The notes under the pieces were generated by a model, which was given only the letters and a program-made list of their open reading frames with translations, was not told where the DNA came from and did no database searches. The translations under genes and the position numbers were made by a program. Below are positions 9,583 through 20,640 of a DNA stretch of 64,000 nucleotides, one piece after another. The DNA is taken from the NCBI RefSeq assembly GCF_030209575.1, contig NZ_JARVRS010000001.1, positions 3,472,001-3,536,000 of the forward strand. Direction: 5' to 3'. The DNA comes from Leifsonia sp. fls2-241-R2A-40a. Lineage in GTDB: Bacteria; Actinomycetota; Actinomycetes; Actinomycetales; Microbacteriaceae. Positions within the stretch are counted from its first letter, which is position 1, and every line of letters starts with the position of its first letter.

Positions 9583-12145
9583 CGACGGTCACCAGCCCCA
9601 GTTCCGCGGGCGTGAGCAGCAGGTCGTTGACCGGCACCACGCGCACCGTGTAGCCGAACGACCCCGCCCAGTCGAGGCGGATCGTGCCGACGAACTCGTG
9701 CGCGACCGACGCGTCGTGCGAACCGGGGATGCCGGAGTCGACGGCGAGCGACTGTCGGTGGATGTCCGTCAGGTCGTCCCCCTCCTGACTGCGGCCGTAG
9801 ACGACCTGCACCGCCACATCCTGAGGTGAGAGCCCGTTGAGCTGGACCAGCGCCCGCACGTGCAGCTCGTCGCCGACCTGCGGCGAGTCGTCGATGCCTC
9901 CGGCGTCGACGTGCGTGACGGCCACGCCGGGCCATGCGGCCGCGACGCGGGCCTTCCAGTCGGCCAGTGCCCGCGCGGCGGCGTAGTCGTCCGCGCTCAG
10001 GCGGTTCTCGTAGGTCGCTGCGGGCACGTAGAGACGCTCGACGTACTCGCGCACCATCCGCTCCGCCGACAGCGGGGACGAGAGCGTCGCCAGCGTGTGC
10101 CGGATGCGGGAGACCCAGGCGGTCGGCACGTCGTCGACGTCGCGCTCGTAGAAGCGCGGTGCGATCTGGTGCTCGATCAGGTCGTACATCGCCTCCGCCT
10201 CGAGCGCGTCGCGCTCGGCGCCGTCTCCGGCGGCGTCGGCGGACGGAATCGCCCAGCCGTTCTCGCCGTCGTAGAACTCGTTCCACCAGCCGTCGAGGAT
10301 GGACAGGTTGAGCGCGCCGTTGAGCGCCGCCTTCATGCCCGAGGTGCCGCACGCCTCGAGCGGGCGGAGCGGGTTGTTCAGCCAGACGTCCGTCCCGGGG
10401 TAGAGCAGCTGCGCCATCCCGATGTCGTAGTCGGGCAGGAACACCATCCGCTGCCGGATGTCGGCCTCGGATGCGAACTGCACCAGCTTCTGGATGAGCC
10501 GCTTTCCCTCGTCGTCGGCCGGGTGCGACTTGCCCGCGATCACGAACTGCACCGGCCGCTTCGGGTCGGTCAGGATGCGGCGCAGCCGGTCCGGGTCGTG
10601 GAGCATCAGCGTGAGGCGCTTGTAGGTCGGCACGCGGCGGGCGAAGCCGATGGTGAGCACGTTCGGGTCGAGCAGCCCGTCCATCCACGCGGGGGCGATC
10701 CCGCCCGGGTTCTGGTCCTCCCACGCGGTCTCCAGGCGGCGGCGGGCGTCCTGCACGAGTTGCTCGCGCATCCGGTTGCGGACGCCCCACAGGTCGAGGT
10801 CGCTGACCGCGGAGGCGTTGCCCCAGTCGGCGTGGGTGGTGTCCTCCGTGCCCAGTCGCTCCAGCGCGAGCGCGCGCAGCATCGGGTCGGTCCAGGTCGG
10901 CGCGTGGACGCCGTTGGTGACCGAGTCGATCGGCACCTCCTGCGGGTCGAAGCCCGGGAACAGGCCGTTGAACATGTGGCGGGAGACGTCGCCGTGCAGC
11001 TGGGACACGCCGTTCGCGTGCTGACCCAGCCGCAGGCCCATCACGGCCATGTTGAAGACGTCGGGCGACCCGGCCGAGTCCTCGGCGCCGAGCGGGAGCA
11101 CCTGGTCGGCGGTGACGCCTGGGAGCAGCGAGGTGGAGAAGTACCGCTGGACCAGCGGTCGGTCGAACCGGTCGATGCCCGCGGGCACAGGGGTGTGCGT
11201 CGTGAACACGGTGCCGGCGCGCACGACCTGCCGTGCCTGGTCGAAGGTCAGCCCCTCGCCGATCAGGTCCGAGATGCGCTCCAGCCCGAGGAAGCCGGCG
11301 TGGCCCTCGTTGGTGTGGAACACCTCCGCCTCGGGTGCGCCCGTCAGCTCGGTCCACGCCTTGACCGCGCGGACGCCGCCGATGCCGAGCAGCAGCTCCT
11401 GCAGCAGTCGGTGCTCTCCCCCGCCGCCGTACAGACGGTCGGTGACCGAGCGCAGGCGCTCCTCGTTGTCGGGGATGTCGGTGTCGAGCAGCAGGAGCGT
11501 GACGCGGCCGACGGCGGCCTGCCAGACGCGGGCGTGCAGCACGCCATCCGGCAGGGCCAGCGAGATCTGCACCGGCGTGCCGTCCGGATTGCGCAGCACG
11601 CTCAGCGGCAGCCCGTCCGGGTCGAGGGACGGGTAGCTCTCGAGCTGCCAGCCGTCCGGGGTGATCGCCTGCGAGAAGTAGCCGGACCGGTAGAACAGCC
11701 CGGCGGCGATCAGCGGCACCCCGAGGTCGCTCGCCGCCTTCAGGTGGTCTCCGGCGAGGATTCCGAGGCCGCCCGAGTACTGCGGGAGCGTCGCCGCGAT
11801 ACCGAACTCCGGGGAGAAGTACGCGATCGTCTTGGGCGCCTCCCCGTCGAGGGACTGGTACCAGCGCGGCTCGCTGAGGTACGAGCGGAGGTCGTCACGG
11901 ATGTGGTTCGCCCAGTCGACATACCCCTGGTCGGCGGCCAGCTCGGCCAGTCGGGACGGGGCGACGGCGCCGAGGAGCGCTATGGGGTCGTGTCTGACCT
12001 GCTGCCACAATTCGGGCGAGATTCGGGCGAACAACTCCTTGGTGGGCTCATGCCAGGACCAGCGGAGGTTGCCGGCGATCTCCTCCAATGCGGAGAGGTT
12101 CTCGGGGAGGACGGCTCGGACGGTGAATCTACGGATGGCCTTCAC
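9575..12145 (-). CDS. glgP: Alpha-glucan phosphorylase GlgP
   Basis: Releases glucose-1-phosphate from the non-reducing ends of alpha-1,4-glucan with inorganic phosphate. The 856-residue protein is of the actinobacterial type with an extra N-terminal DUF3417 segment (about 10-120). The PLP lysine is Lys605 in GTSGMKA, and NNPLRPLEACGTSGMK is strongly conserved. The start is GTG at 12145 with TAGTGT 7 bases upstream and no ribosome-binding site. It is divergent from glgE across 58 bases, so degradation and synthesis genes share one short control region. Confidence 0.96.
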   Translation of the reverse strand: MKAIRRFTVRAVLPENLSALEEIAGNLRWSWHEPTKELFARISPELWQQVRHDPIALLGAVAPSRLAELAADQGYVDWANHIRDDLRSYLSEPRWYQSLDGEAPKTIAYFSPEFGIAATLPQYSGGLGILAGDHLKAASDLGVPLIAAGLFYRSGYFSQAITPDGWQLESYPSLDPDGLPLSVLRNPDGTPVQISLALPDGVLHARVWQAAVGRVTLLLLDTDIPDNEERLRSVTDRLYGGGGEHRLLQELLLGIGGVRAVKAWTELTGAPEAEVFHTNEGHAGFLGLERISDLIGEGLTFDQARQVVRAGTVFTTHTPVPAGIDRFDRPLVQRYFSTSLLPGVTADQVLPLGAEDSAGSPDVFNMAVMGLRLGQHANGVSQLHGDVSRHMFNGLFPGFDPQEVPIDSVTNGVHAPTWTDPMLRALALERLGTEDTTHADWGNASAVSDLDLWGVRNRMREQLVQDARRRLETAWEDQNPGGIAPAWMDGLLDPNVLTIGFARRVPTYKRLTLMLHDPDRLRRILTDPKRPVQFVIAGKSHPADDEGKRLIQKLVQFASEADIRQRMVFLPDYDIGMAQLLYPGTDVWLNNPLRPLEACGTSGMKAALNGALNLSILDGWWNEFYDGENGWAIPSADAAGDGAERDALEAEAMYDLIEHQIAPRFYERDVDDVPTAWVSRIRHTLATLSSPLSAERMVREYVERLYVPAATYENRLSADDYAAARALADWKARVAAAWPGVAVTHVDAGGIDDSPQVGDELHVRALVQLNGLSPQDVAVQVVYGRSQEGDDLTDIHRQSLAVDSGIPGSHDASVAHEFVGTIRLDWAGSFGYTVRVVPVNDLLLTPAELGLVTVAS

Positions 12146-12152
12146 CCGGTCA

Positions 12153-12158
12153 ACACTA
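12153..12158 (-). promoter_or_regulatory. Putative -10 box (TAGTGT) of glgP
   Basis: TANNNT hexamer 7 bases before the GTG start of glgP, back to back with the glgE box at 12191-12196. Confidence 0.5.
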
Positions 12159-12190
12159 AAGCAGCCTCATGACGCGCGGGTTAATGAGTG

Positions 12191-12196
12191 TACGGT
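12191..12196 (+). promoter_or_regulatory. Putative -10 box (TACGGT) of glgE
   Basis: TANNNT hexamer 7 bases before the GTG at 12204; it supports that codon as the glgE start and a leaderless transcript. Confidence 0.45.
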
Positions 12197-12203
12197 CGGG
12201 GGC

Positions 12204-14336
12204 GTGGTGAAGAACGCAGCGACCAGGTCAGCAGCCGCCGCGACAGAGGCGGCCACGGTGAAGCCGCCCGCCAGGAGCGGCACAGCGGGAGGAACGAAGA
12301 GCGGGACGATGCCGCTGGAAACGGCGCCGTCCGAGACGGGTGCGTACGAGCCCCTGCTCACGCGCATCCCGATCCTCCAGCTCTCCCCCCAGGTAGACGA
12401 AGGCCTCTGGCCGGCGATCGCGTACAGCGGCGAGGTCATCCCCTTCGGGGCGACCGCGTTCCGCGAGGGGCACGACAAGATCGGCGTCGACCTCGTCCTG
12501 CTCGACCCCGCCGGGCAGCAGACCGAGCACCACATGCACCCGGGAGCCCCCGGCACCGACCGGTGGGAGGTGGAGGTGCAGCTCGAGCAGACCGGCCTCT
12601 GGCGCTACCGGGTCCAGGCGTACGCCGACGAGTACGCGACCTGGCTGCACAACGCCGAGGTGAAGGTGCCCGCGGGCATCGACGTCGAGCTCATGCTCAC
12701 GATGGGCCACGACCTGCTCGTGCGCGCATCCAAGGACAAGCGCCGCAGCACCGCGGAGCGCCGCCACCTCTCCGAGGCGGCGAAGGTCGTCGCGGACACG
12801 AAGCGGCCGGTGGAGGAGCGTTTCCAGGCCGCGATCGACGGCCGCATCCAGCAGGTGCTCACCGAGCGGCCGGTCGTCAGCCTGCCGTCGCTGTCCGCCA
12901 CGCGCTCCATCCAGGTCGAGCGGACCCGCGCCGGTGTCGGCAGCTGGTACGAGTTCTTCCCGCGATCGGAGGGCGCCAAGAAGCGTGCAGACGGTTCGTG
13001 GCAGTCCGGCACCTTCCGCACGGCGGCCAAGCGGCTGCCGGAGATCGCGGCGATGGGCTTCGACGTCGTGTACCTGCCGCCGATCCACCCGATCGGCCGC
13101 ACCTTCCGCAAGGGACCGAACAACACCCTCGAGGCCGGCGAGAACGACCCCGGCTCGCCGTGGGCCATCGGCAGCGCCGAGGGCGGTCACGACGCCATCC
13201 ACCCCGACCTCGGCACCGAGAAGGACTTCACGTTCTTCCTGGGCAAGGCGAAGCAGGCCGGGCTCGAGGTCGCTCTCGACCTCGCGCTGCAGGCCTCCCC
13301 CGATCACCCGTGGGTGACGCAGCACCCGGAATGGTTCACCACGCTCCCCGACGGCACCATCGCGTACGCCGAGAACCCGCCGAAGAAGTACCAGGACATC
13401 TATCCGATCAACTTCGACAACGACTACGAGGGCCTCCGCCAGGAGGTGCTGCGCATCGTCCGGCACTGGATGTCGCTGGGCGTCCGCATCTTCCGCGTCG
13501 ACAACCCGCACACCAAGCCGCTGCACTTCTGGGAGTGGCTCATCCACACGGTCAACCAGACCGATCCCGACGTGGTGTTCCTGGCCGAGGCGTTCACCCG
13601 CCCGGCCGTGCTGCGGACGCTCGCCAAGGCCGGCTTCCAGCAGTCGTACACGTACTTCACGTGGCGGAACACGAAGGAGGAGCTGGAGGAGTTCCTGTAC
13701 TCGCTCTCGCACGAGACGGCCGACTACCTGCGGCCGAACCTGTTCGTGAACACGCCGGACATCCTCACCGAGTACCTGCAGTTCGGGGGCCCCGCGGCCT
13801 TCAAGGTCCGCGCCGCCATCGCCGCGACCGCGGCTCCCACCTGGGGCGTCTACTCGGGCTACGAGCTGTTCGAGAACGTCGCGCGCCCGGGCGCCGAGGA
13901 GTACATCGACAACGAGAAGTTCGAGTACCGCCCCCGCGACTACGCCCGCGCGCAGTCGCAGGGACGCTCGCTCGCCGGCTACCTGACGATGCTCAACAGC
14001 GCGCGCAGCGAGCACCCCGCTCTGCGGCAGCTGCGCAACCTGCACATCCACAGCAGCGACGACGACAGCACGCTCGTCTATTCCAAGTACCTGGACGGGC
14101 GCTTCACCCGCAGCGGCAAGGCCGACGCCGTCATCGTGGTCGCCAATGTCGACCCGCACTCCGTGCGCGAGACGACCGTGCACCTGGATGTGGCGGCGTT
14201 CGGCATCCCGTACGGCGCGCTGTTCGAAGTGAAGGACCGCGTGACCGGACAGCGCTGGACCTGGGGCGCCGACGACTACGTCCGCCTGGATGCGTTCACC
14301 GAGCCCGTCCACATCCTGTCCGTCCGCCCGCTCTGA
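12204..14336 (+). CDS. glgE: Maltosyltransferase GlgE (alpha-1,4-glucan:maltose-1-phosphate)
   Basis: GH13_3 enzyme that transfers maltose from maltose-1-phosphate to growing alpha-glucan. Residues 1-45 are an Ala-rich extension; the conserved part begins at LTRIPILQLSP. The GH13 nucleophile is Asp433 (FRVDNPHTKP) and the acid/base Glu462 (FLAEAFTRP). The GTG at 12204 (710 residues) is preferred because of the TACGGT box; GTG 12207 or ATG 12309, which would drop 35 residues, remain possible. glgB follows after 30 bases, the usual GlgE-GlgB unit. The TreS and maltokinase genes that make maltose-1-phosphate are not in this window. Confidence 0.94.
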   Translation: MVKNAATRSAAAATEAATVKPPARSGTAGGTKSGTMPLETAPSETGAYEPLLTRIPILQLSPQVDEGLWPAIAYSGEVIPFGATAFREGHDKIGVDLVLLDPAGQQTEHHMHPGAPGTDRWEVEVQLEQTGLWRYRVQAYADEYATWLHNAEVKVPAGIDVELMLTMGHDLLVRASKDKRRSTAERRHLSEAAKVVADTKRPVEERFQAAIDGRIQQVLTERPVVSLPSLSATRSIQVERTRAGVGSWYEFFPRSEGAKKRADGSWQSGTFRTAAKRLPEIAAMGFDVVYLPPIHPIGRTFRKGPNNTLEAGENDPGSPWAIGSAEGGHDAIHPDLGTEKDFTFFLGKAKQAGLEVALDLALQASPDHPWVTQHPEWFTTLPDGTIAYAENPPKKYQDIYPINFDNDYEGLRQEVLRIVRHWMSLGVRIFRVDNPHTKPLHFWEWLIHTVNQTDPDVVFLAEAFTRPAVLRTLAKAGFQQSYTYFTWRNTKEELEEFLYSLSHETADYLRPNLFVNTPDILTEYLQFGGPAAFKVRAAIAATAAPTWGVYSGYELFENVARPGAEEYIDNEKFEYRPRDYARAQSQGRSLAGYLTMLNSARSEHPALRQLRNLHIHSSDDDSTLVYSKYLDGRFTRSGKADAVIVVANVDPHSVRETTVHLDVAAFGIPYGALFEVKDRVTGQRWTWGADDYVRLDAFTEPVHILSVRPL

Positions 14337-14366
14337 CCGCCGACCGACAACCCGAGGAGTAGAACC

Positions 14367-16567
<2,201 letters not shown>

Positions 16568-16574
<7 letters not shown>

Positions 16575-16621
16575 ACCGCCGGCTGCGCTGAGCTGTCGGA
16601 TGCGCTGAACCGCCGGCTGCG
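16568..16621. repeat. 20-bp direct repeat, two copies at the glgB stop codon
   Basis: GCGCTGAACCGCCGGCTGCG occurs at 16568-16587 and again at 16602-16621, a 34-base period. The first copy contains the glgB stop codon; the second reaches the end of the next gene. It looks like a local tandem duplication of the gene end. Confidence 0.7.
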
Positions 16622-16624
16622 GCG

Positions 16625-17410
16625 TCAGGCTCCTGAGTCGAGCCAGGCGCCGTAGCCGACTCCGTCGACGGCGTGCTCGGGCACCAGGTTGCGGCCTGCG
16701 CGCCACGTCGACCCCAGCGCGCCGCCCAGGCGGATGGGCAGGATGTACCTGCGGCTTCCGGTCGCCTTCTTGCGCTGCTCCGCGAGCGCACGGGCGGACT
16801 CCACGCGAGGTCCCCCGACCTGGATGATGCCGTCCGGCTCCCCCGCTCCCTCGGCCGCATCCATCAGCACCGCCGCCACGTCGGCGATGGCGATCGGCTG
16901 GAACCGCGTCCCGGTGGGCGACAGGAGCGCGCCGAACGGCCGCCCCCGGTCGAAGATGGCGGTCACGAAGTCGTGGAACTGCGTCGCGCGGACCACCCGC
17001 GTGTCCAGCGCGGAGTCGAGGTAGACGCGCTCCTGCGCCGCCTTGGCGCGATAGTACGGGTAGGCGGACCGATCGGCCCCGACGATCGACAGCAGTACCG
17101 CCCGGCTGACGCCGAAACGGGCCGCCGTGTGCACCAGATTCCGGGCCCCGGTCGTGAAGACGTGGGAGGCCTGCTTCCCCATGGCGTTGCTGGTGTCGAT
17201 GACGACCTCGGCGCCGTCGACGGCCTCCTCCAGCCCGTCACCTGTGACCAGATCCGCCGTCACGTACGTCGCTCCGGTCACATACTGCGCGGAGTCGTCG
17301 TCCGGGACGCGGCGCGCGGCCACCACCACATCGTGGCCTCGTTCGATCGCTTCGGCGGCCACGGCACGACCGGCGAGGCCTGTGCCTCCGACGACGAGCA
17401 CACGGGACAT
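16625..17410 (-). CDS. NAD(P)-binding NmrA-like / atypical SDR protein
   Basis: A 261-residue Rossmann protein. The nucleotide-binding loop VVGGTGLAGRAV is at 6-17. The rest (VIDTSNAMGKQ, LSIVGADRSAYPYYRAKAAQE with a YxxxK-like arrangement, and IAIADVAAVLMDA) follows the NAD(P)H-binding NmrA-like/SDR_a5 pattern. It may be an oxidoreductase or a redox-sensing protein; the substrate is unknown. GGGAG lies 9 bases before the ATG. It converges on glgB with a 50-base gap. Confidence 0.85.
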   Translation of the reverse strand: MSRVLVVGGTGLAGRAVAAEAIERGHDVVVAARRVPDDDSAQYVTGATYVTADLVTGDGLEEAVDGAEVVIDTSNAMGKQASHVFTTGARNLVHTAARFGVSRAVLLSIVGADRSAYPYYRAKAAQERVYLDSALDTRVVRATQFHDFVTAIFDRGRPFGALLSPTGTRFQPIAIADVAAVLMDAAEGAGEPDGIIQVGGPRVESARALAEQRKKATGSRRYILPIRLGGALGSTWRAGRNLVPEHAVDGVGYGAWLDSGA

Positions 17411-17495
17411 GCGCGATCACTCCCTGGGGATGAGGGCTGCGCGATGGTGAGGCGGGCGGCCGCTGGGCCGTGGGCCGCCGCCCGGGAGAGCGGGC

Positions 17496-18458
17496 TCAGT
17501 ACAGCAGCGAGGCCAGCCTAGCCCGCGCCTTGCCCACCCGGGGGTCGTCGACGCCCACGATCTCGAAATACTCGAGGATGCGCGAGCGCACCTCCTCCTT
17601 GCCGCTCGCGTCGAGCTTCGGGAAGAGGGTGAGCAGCCGGTCGAACGCGTCCTCGACGTGTCCGCCCGAGATGTCCAGATCGGCGACGCCCAGCTGGGCT
17701 GCGGGGTCCTGCGGAGCCTCGGCGGCGGCCGCACGGAGCTCGTCCGCGGTGTGCCCGCTCAGGCGCGCGAGCAGGCTCACCTGCGCGAGGCCGGCGACGG
17801 CCATGGTGTCGCGGGGGTCCTGAGCGATGGCGGTGCGGTAGGCGCGGATCGCGCCCTCGTAGTCGCCGCGATCGATGGCCTCGTACGCCTCCGCGTGCAG
17901 GGGCGGCAGCGGCTCGGGGACGGGCTCGGCAGCGGGCGCCTCGCCCTCCGGAGCGTCCCCGCCCTCGACGGTCACGGTGTCGGTCACGCCGTTCTGCGCG
18001 GCCAGCTGCAAGAGCTGCTCGAAGACATCCTGGATCTGGTCCTCCGGCAGGGCGCCGACGAACAACTGGACGGGCCGACCGCCCACCAGCGCTGCGACCG
18101 CGGGCACCGACTGCGCCTGGAACGCCTGGGCGAGCTGGGGGTTCGCATCCACGTCGACATTGACGAGCACCAGACGGCCACCGAAACCGCCGACCACGCG
18201 GTCGAGCACCGGCGTGAACTGCTTCCACTGCTCGGACCGCTCGGTCCCCAGGTCGACGACCACCGGGACGCGCATGGACAGGTCGATGAAGTCGTTGAAG
18301 TTCGCGTCCGTACCCTCGAAGTACAGGCTGGGCAGCGTCAGCGCGCCGCCCGCGGGCTGTCCGGCTTCTCCTCCGGCCGCCGCAGGGGGCCGGTTGACCA
18401 GAGAGCTGAGGTCGACGGCTCCGCGCAGGTTGGTCGGCGGGGGCGGGACGTTGCTCAT
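17496..18458 (-). CDS. CnoX/YbbN-like thioredoxin-TPR co-chaperone
   Basis: A 320-residue cytoplasmic protein. After a Pro-rich start, residues 45-160 form a thioredoxin fold (VPVVVDLGTERSEQW, then SVPAVAALVGGRPV with the cis-proline). The CXXC position reads ERSEQW, so it is not a disulfide reductase. Residues 190-315 are TPR-like (AYEAIDRGDYEGAIRAYRTA). In E. coli, CnoX binds unfolded proteins and passes them to DnaK or GroEL, and a CXXC-free thioredoxin domain is known in that family. GGAGG lies 4 bases before the ATG. Confidence 0.9.
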   Translation of the reverse strand: MSNVPPPPTNLRGAVDLSSLVNRPPAAAGGEAGQPAGGALTLPSLYFEGTDANFNDFIDLSMRVPVVVDLGTERSEQWKQFTPVLDRVVGGFGGRLVLVNVDVDANPQLAQAFQAQSVPAVAALVGGRPVQLFVGALPEDQIQDVFEQLLQLAAQNGVTDTVTVEGGDAPEGEAPAAEPVPEPLPPLHAEAYEAIDRGDYEGAIRAYRTAIAQDPRDTMAVAGLAQVSLLARLSGHTADELRAAAAEAPQDPAAQLGVADLDISGGHVEDAFDRLLTLFPKLDASGKEEVRSRILEYFEIVGVDDPRVGKARARLASLLY

Positions 18459-18548
18459 TGTTCCTCCAGCTGTGCGCGTCTCGGACGGTGCGGCACGAGA
18501 GAACAGAATACTCGCGTCGCCGTCCTCACGTGCGGCCCGGGGTGGTCG

Positions 18549-20450
18549 CTAAGGGATCTGCTTGGCGGCGATCATGCCCTGCGCGAAACCGAGCAGCGTG
18601 ATCTTCGCGTCCGACCCCGCGGGTGGCACATAGAACGCCAGCTGATACCCGAACGTGGACTCGATGCCGGTCTTGGACGACGCGGCACCGGTCAGGGCTG
18701 CGGCCGTCACGCCCGCGCTCACCTCGGCGCCCGCCTCCACGACCTTGAGCGTCTGCGTCTCCTGCAGGTCCGTCCAGACGATCGCGCCGGAGTCGTTGGT
18801 CGCCATGGCGACGTCGGTCCCGGTGCCGGGAGCGGTCGCGAAGGCGAGGGACGCCGTGGCCGGCACCGCCGCCTTCTGCTTGGCCTTCCATTCGGCACCC
18901 ACCTGCGTGCGCAGGGTGTCGCCCTCGGCGTTGAACTGCTTGGCGAAGGTGCTGGCGTCACCGTTCATCAGGATGTCGCCGTAGGCCGCGGCGACCTTCG
19001 ACGGGGGAAGAGCGAGGAGCTTCGAGTCCGGCGGCACGACGGCGGAGCCGATGCTCGCCGGAGCGAGGTTCGGCACCTTGGCCTTGGGCTCGAGCGAGAC
19101 CGCGTACTCGACCTGGTAGTTGTCGCGCGGCGTGGCCTGGACCAGCGTCAGCGCGATGGGCGCCTGGGCGGTGCCCTTGGCGTCCTTCGGCGACTGGATC
19201 ACGGCTGCGACCGTCCGCGGCCACGCGTCGGTGGCCTGCGGCAGCGACAGGACGATGGGGCTGGCGGGGATGGCCGGCAGCGCCGGCTCGTCCGCCTTCT
19301 TCGCGCGAATGGCGTAGTTCGCCTCGCGCAGCTGCAGCGCCGGGCCGACGAAGCGGACCTTCGCGAGGTCGGCGCTCGCCTGGGCGTCGGCCTGAGCGGC
19401 GGACTCCGAGATGCGCTTGACGATGCGCTCCAGCTGCGGGACGGTGACCGCCGGGGGCAGCTGGCCCTTCCCGCTCGGAGCCTCCGTGGTCAGCGGCGTG
19501 GAGGTCTTCGACGGCGTGGTCGCCGCATCCGTCCCGGCCGTGCAGCCGGTCAGCGCGAGTGCTCCGACCAGGGCGGCCGGGAGCATCACGCGGGCACGTC
19601 GGGTCGAGCGGCGGCCCTTCGGGGTGGTTTCGATCATGGCGGTGGGCTTGTACTTCGGGGCCTTCGGCAGCTTGGGCATCTTCGGGCCGCTCTTGCGGCG
19701 CGGGCCGCGCGAGCGGCGGTGGGTGTACAGACCCCACAGGTAGAGGGCGATGCCGATGACGAGCAGGATGAGGCCGCCGATGATCAGCGGGAACGCCCAC
19801 GGCGTGCTCGAGTCGACCGGCCAGGTCACGGCGACCTTCGAGGGGGCGGCCTTCTGGCCGTCCGAGGCCACGATGACACTGACGTCGTCGGGGATGTTCA
19901 TCCGGGTGACCTGCGCGGCCTGACCGTCGAACTCCTCCAGCCAGAGGTCGGAGCCGGCCGGGTTCGGCCCGCTGACCTGAGCGGTGTCCGCCGTCGTCGA
20001 GGGCGACGCCGCGGCCGACGGATCCGTCGTGGCCGCCGCCGACGGGGTCGGAGCGGGGGTCGCGGTCGCGCCGGAGCCCGAACCGCTGTCGCCCTCGCTG
20101 TGGCCGGCCGCGGGCTTGCCCGTCACGCTCTTCGTCGTCAGCTTCCCCGTCGCCGTCTGGAAGCCGACCGCGACGTACTTCTGCCCCTCGAGCCACGCCT
20201 TGACGTCCGCAGTGCGGCCATAGGCCACGACCTGCTTCGCGCTGTCGGGAGCACCCGTCACGGTGAGCGTCTGCTGGCCGGGATGCGCGTTCAGGACGGA
20301 GCCGTCGACCACGAGGTACCGGGGGTCGCCGGAGACGGAGGTCGCGGCTTCGATACGGGTCGGTGGAGCGAAGACGGTACGCTGCGCGATTCCGGCCACG
20401 ATCATGACCGCGGCGACGACGAACGCGACAATGGCGAGTACGAAACGCAA
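18549..20450 (-). CDS. Membrane protein fused in frame to a lipoprotein-like domain
   Basis: Family not recognised. Of 633 residues, helix 1 is at 3-23; an extracytoplasmic domain follows, then a Ser/Thr/Ala/Pro linker (118-160) and helix 2 (217-241). A very basic stretch (245-288) comes next. A third hydrophobic segment ends in the lipobox LTGC (Cys303), followed by a 330-residue domain. The TTG at 20450 is chosen because GAGGAG lies 7 bases upstream and the first helix begins there. An internal ATG at 19637 (Met272) would start a textbook lipoprotein of 362 residues but has no ribosome-binding site, so fusion, internal start or dual product are all possible. It is divergent from the coiled-coil gene. 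Confidence 0.75.
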   Translation of the reverse strand: MRFVLAIVAFVVAAVMIVAGIAQRTVFAPPTRIEAATSVSGDPRYLVVDGSVLNAHPGQQTLTVTGAPDSAKQVVAYGRTADVKAWLEGQKYVAVGFQTATGKLTTKSVTGKPAAGHSEGDSGSGSGATATPAPTPSAAATTDPSAAASPSTTADTAQVSGPNPAGSDLWLEEFDGQAAQVTRMNIPDDVSVIVASDGQKAAPSKVAVTWPVDSSTPWAFPLIIGGLILLVIGIALYLWGLYTHRRSRGPRRKSGPKMPKLPKAPKYKPTAMIETTPKGRRSTRRARVMLPAALVGALALTGCTAGTDAATTPSKTSTPLTTEAPSGKGQLPPAVTVPQLERIVKRISESAAQADAQASADLAKVRFVGPALQLREANYAIRAKKADEPALPAIPASPIVLSLPQATDAWPRTVAAVIQSPKDAKGTAQAPIALTLVQATPRDNYQVEYAVSLEPKAKVPNLAPASIGSAVVPPDSKLLALPPSKVAAAYGDILMNGDASTFAKQFNAEGDTLRTQVGAEWKAKQKAAVPATASLAFATAPGTGTDVAMATNDSGAIVWTDLQETQTLKVVEAGAEVSAGVTAAALTGAASSKTGIESTFGYQLAFYVPPAGSDAKITLLGFAQGMIAAKQIP

Positions 20451-20581
20451 ACAGGACTCCTCGTGTGCCGAAGTTCGGGGGCGGGCACAGTCACACGACG
20501 ATACCGGACGTGCCTGAAAGGCAGCTAACCCTTGTCTGGACGCCAGCACAGCCCCCCAGTGCGGGCGCAGACAGCAAATTG

Positions 20582-20587
20582 TAGGAT
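20582..20587 (+). promoter_or_regulatory. Possible -10 box (TAGGAT) of the DivIVA-like gene
   Basis: TAGGAT lies 53 bases before the GTG start, in the 190-base divergent region; no clear -35 was found. The 40-odd base leader carries AGGAG before the GTG. Confidence 0.35.
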
Positions 20588-20640
20588 CATCCCGGCGCGC
20601 GCGCGGCGAGTCGACCCGAAAATCCCCCAGGAGCAACACA

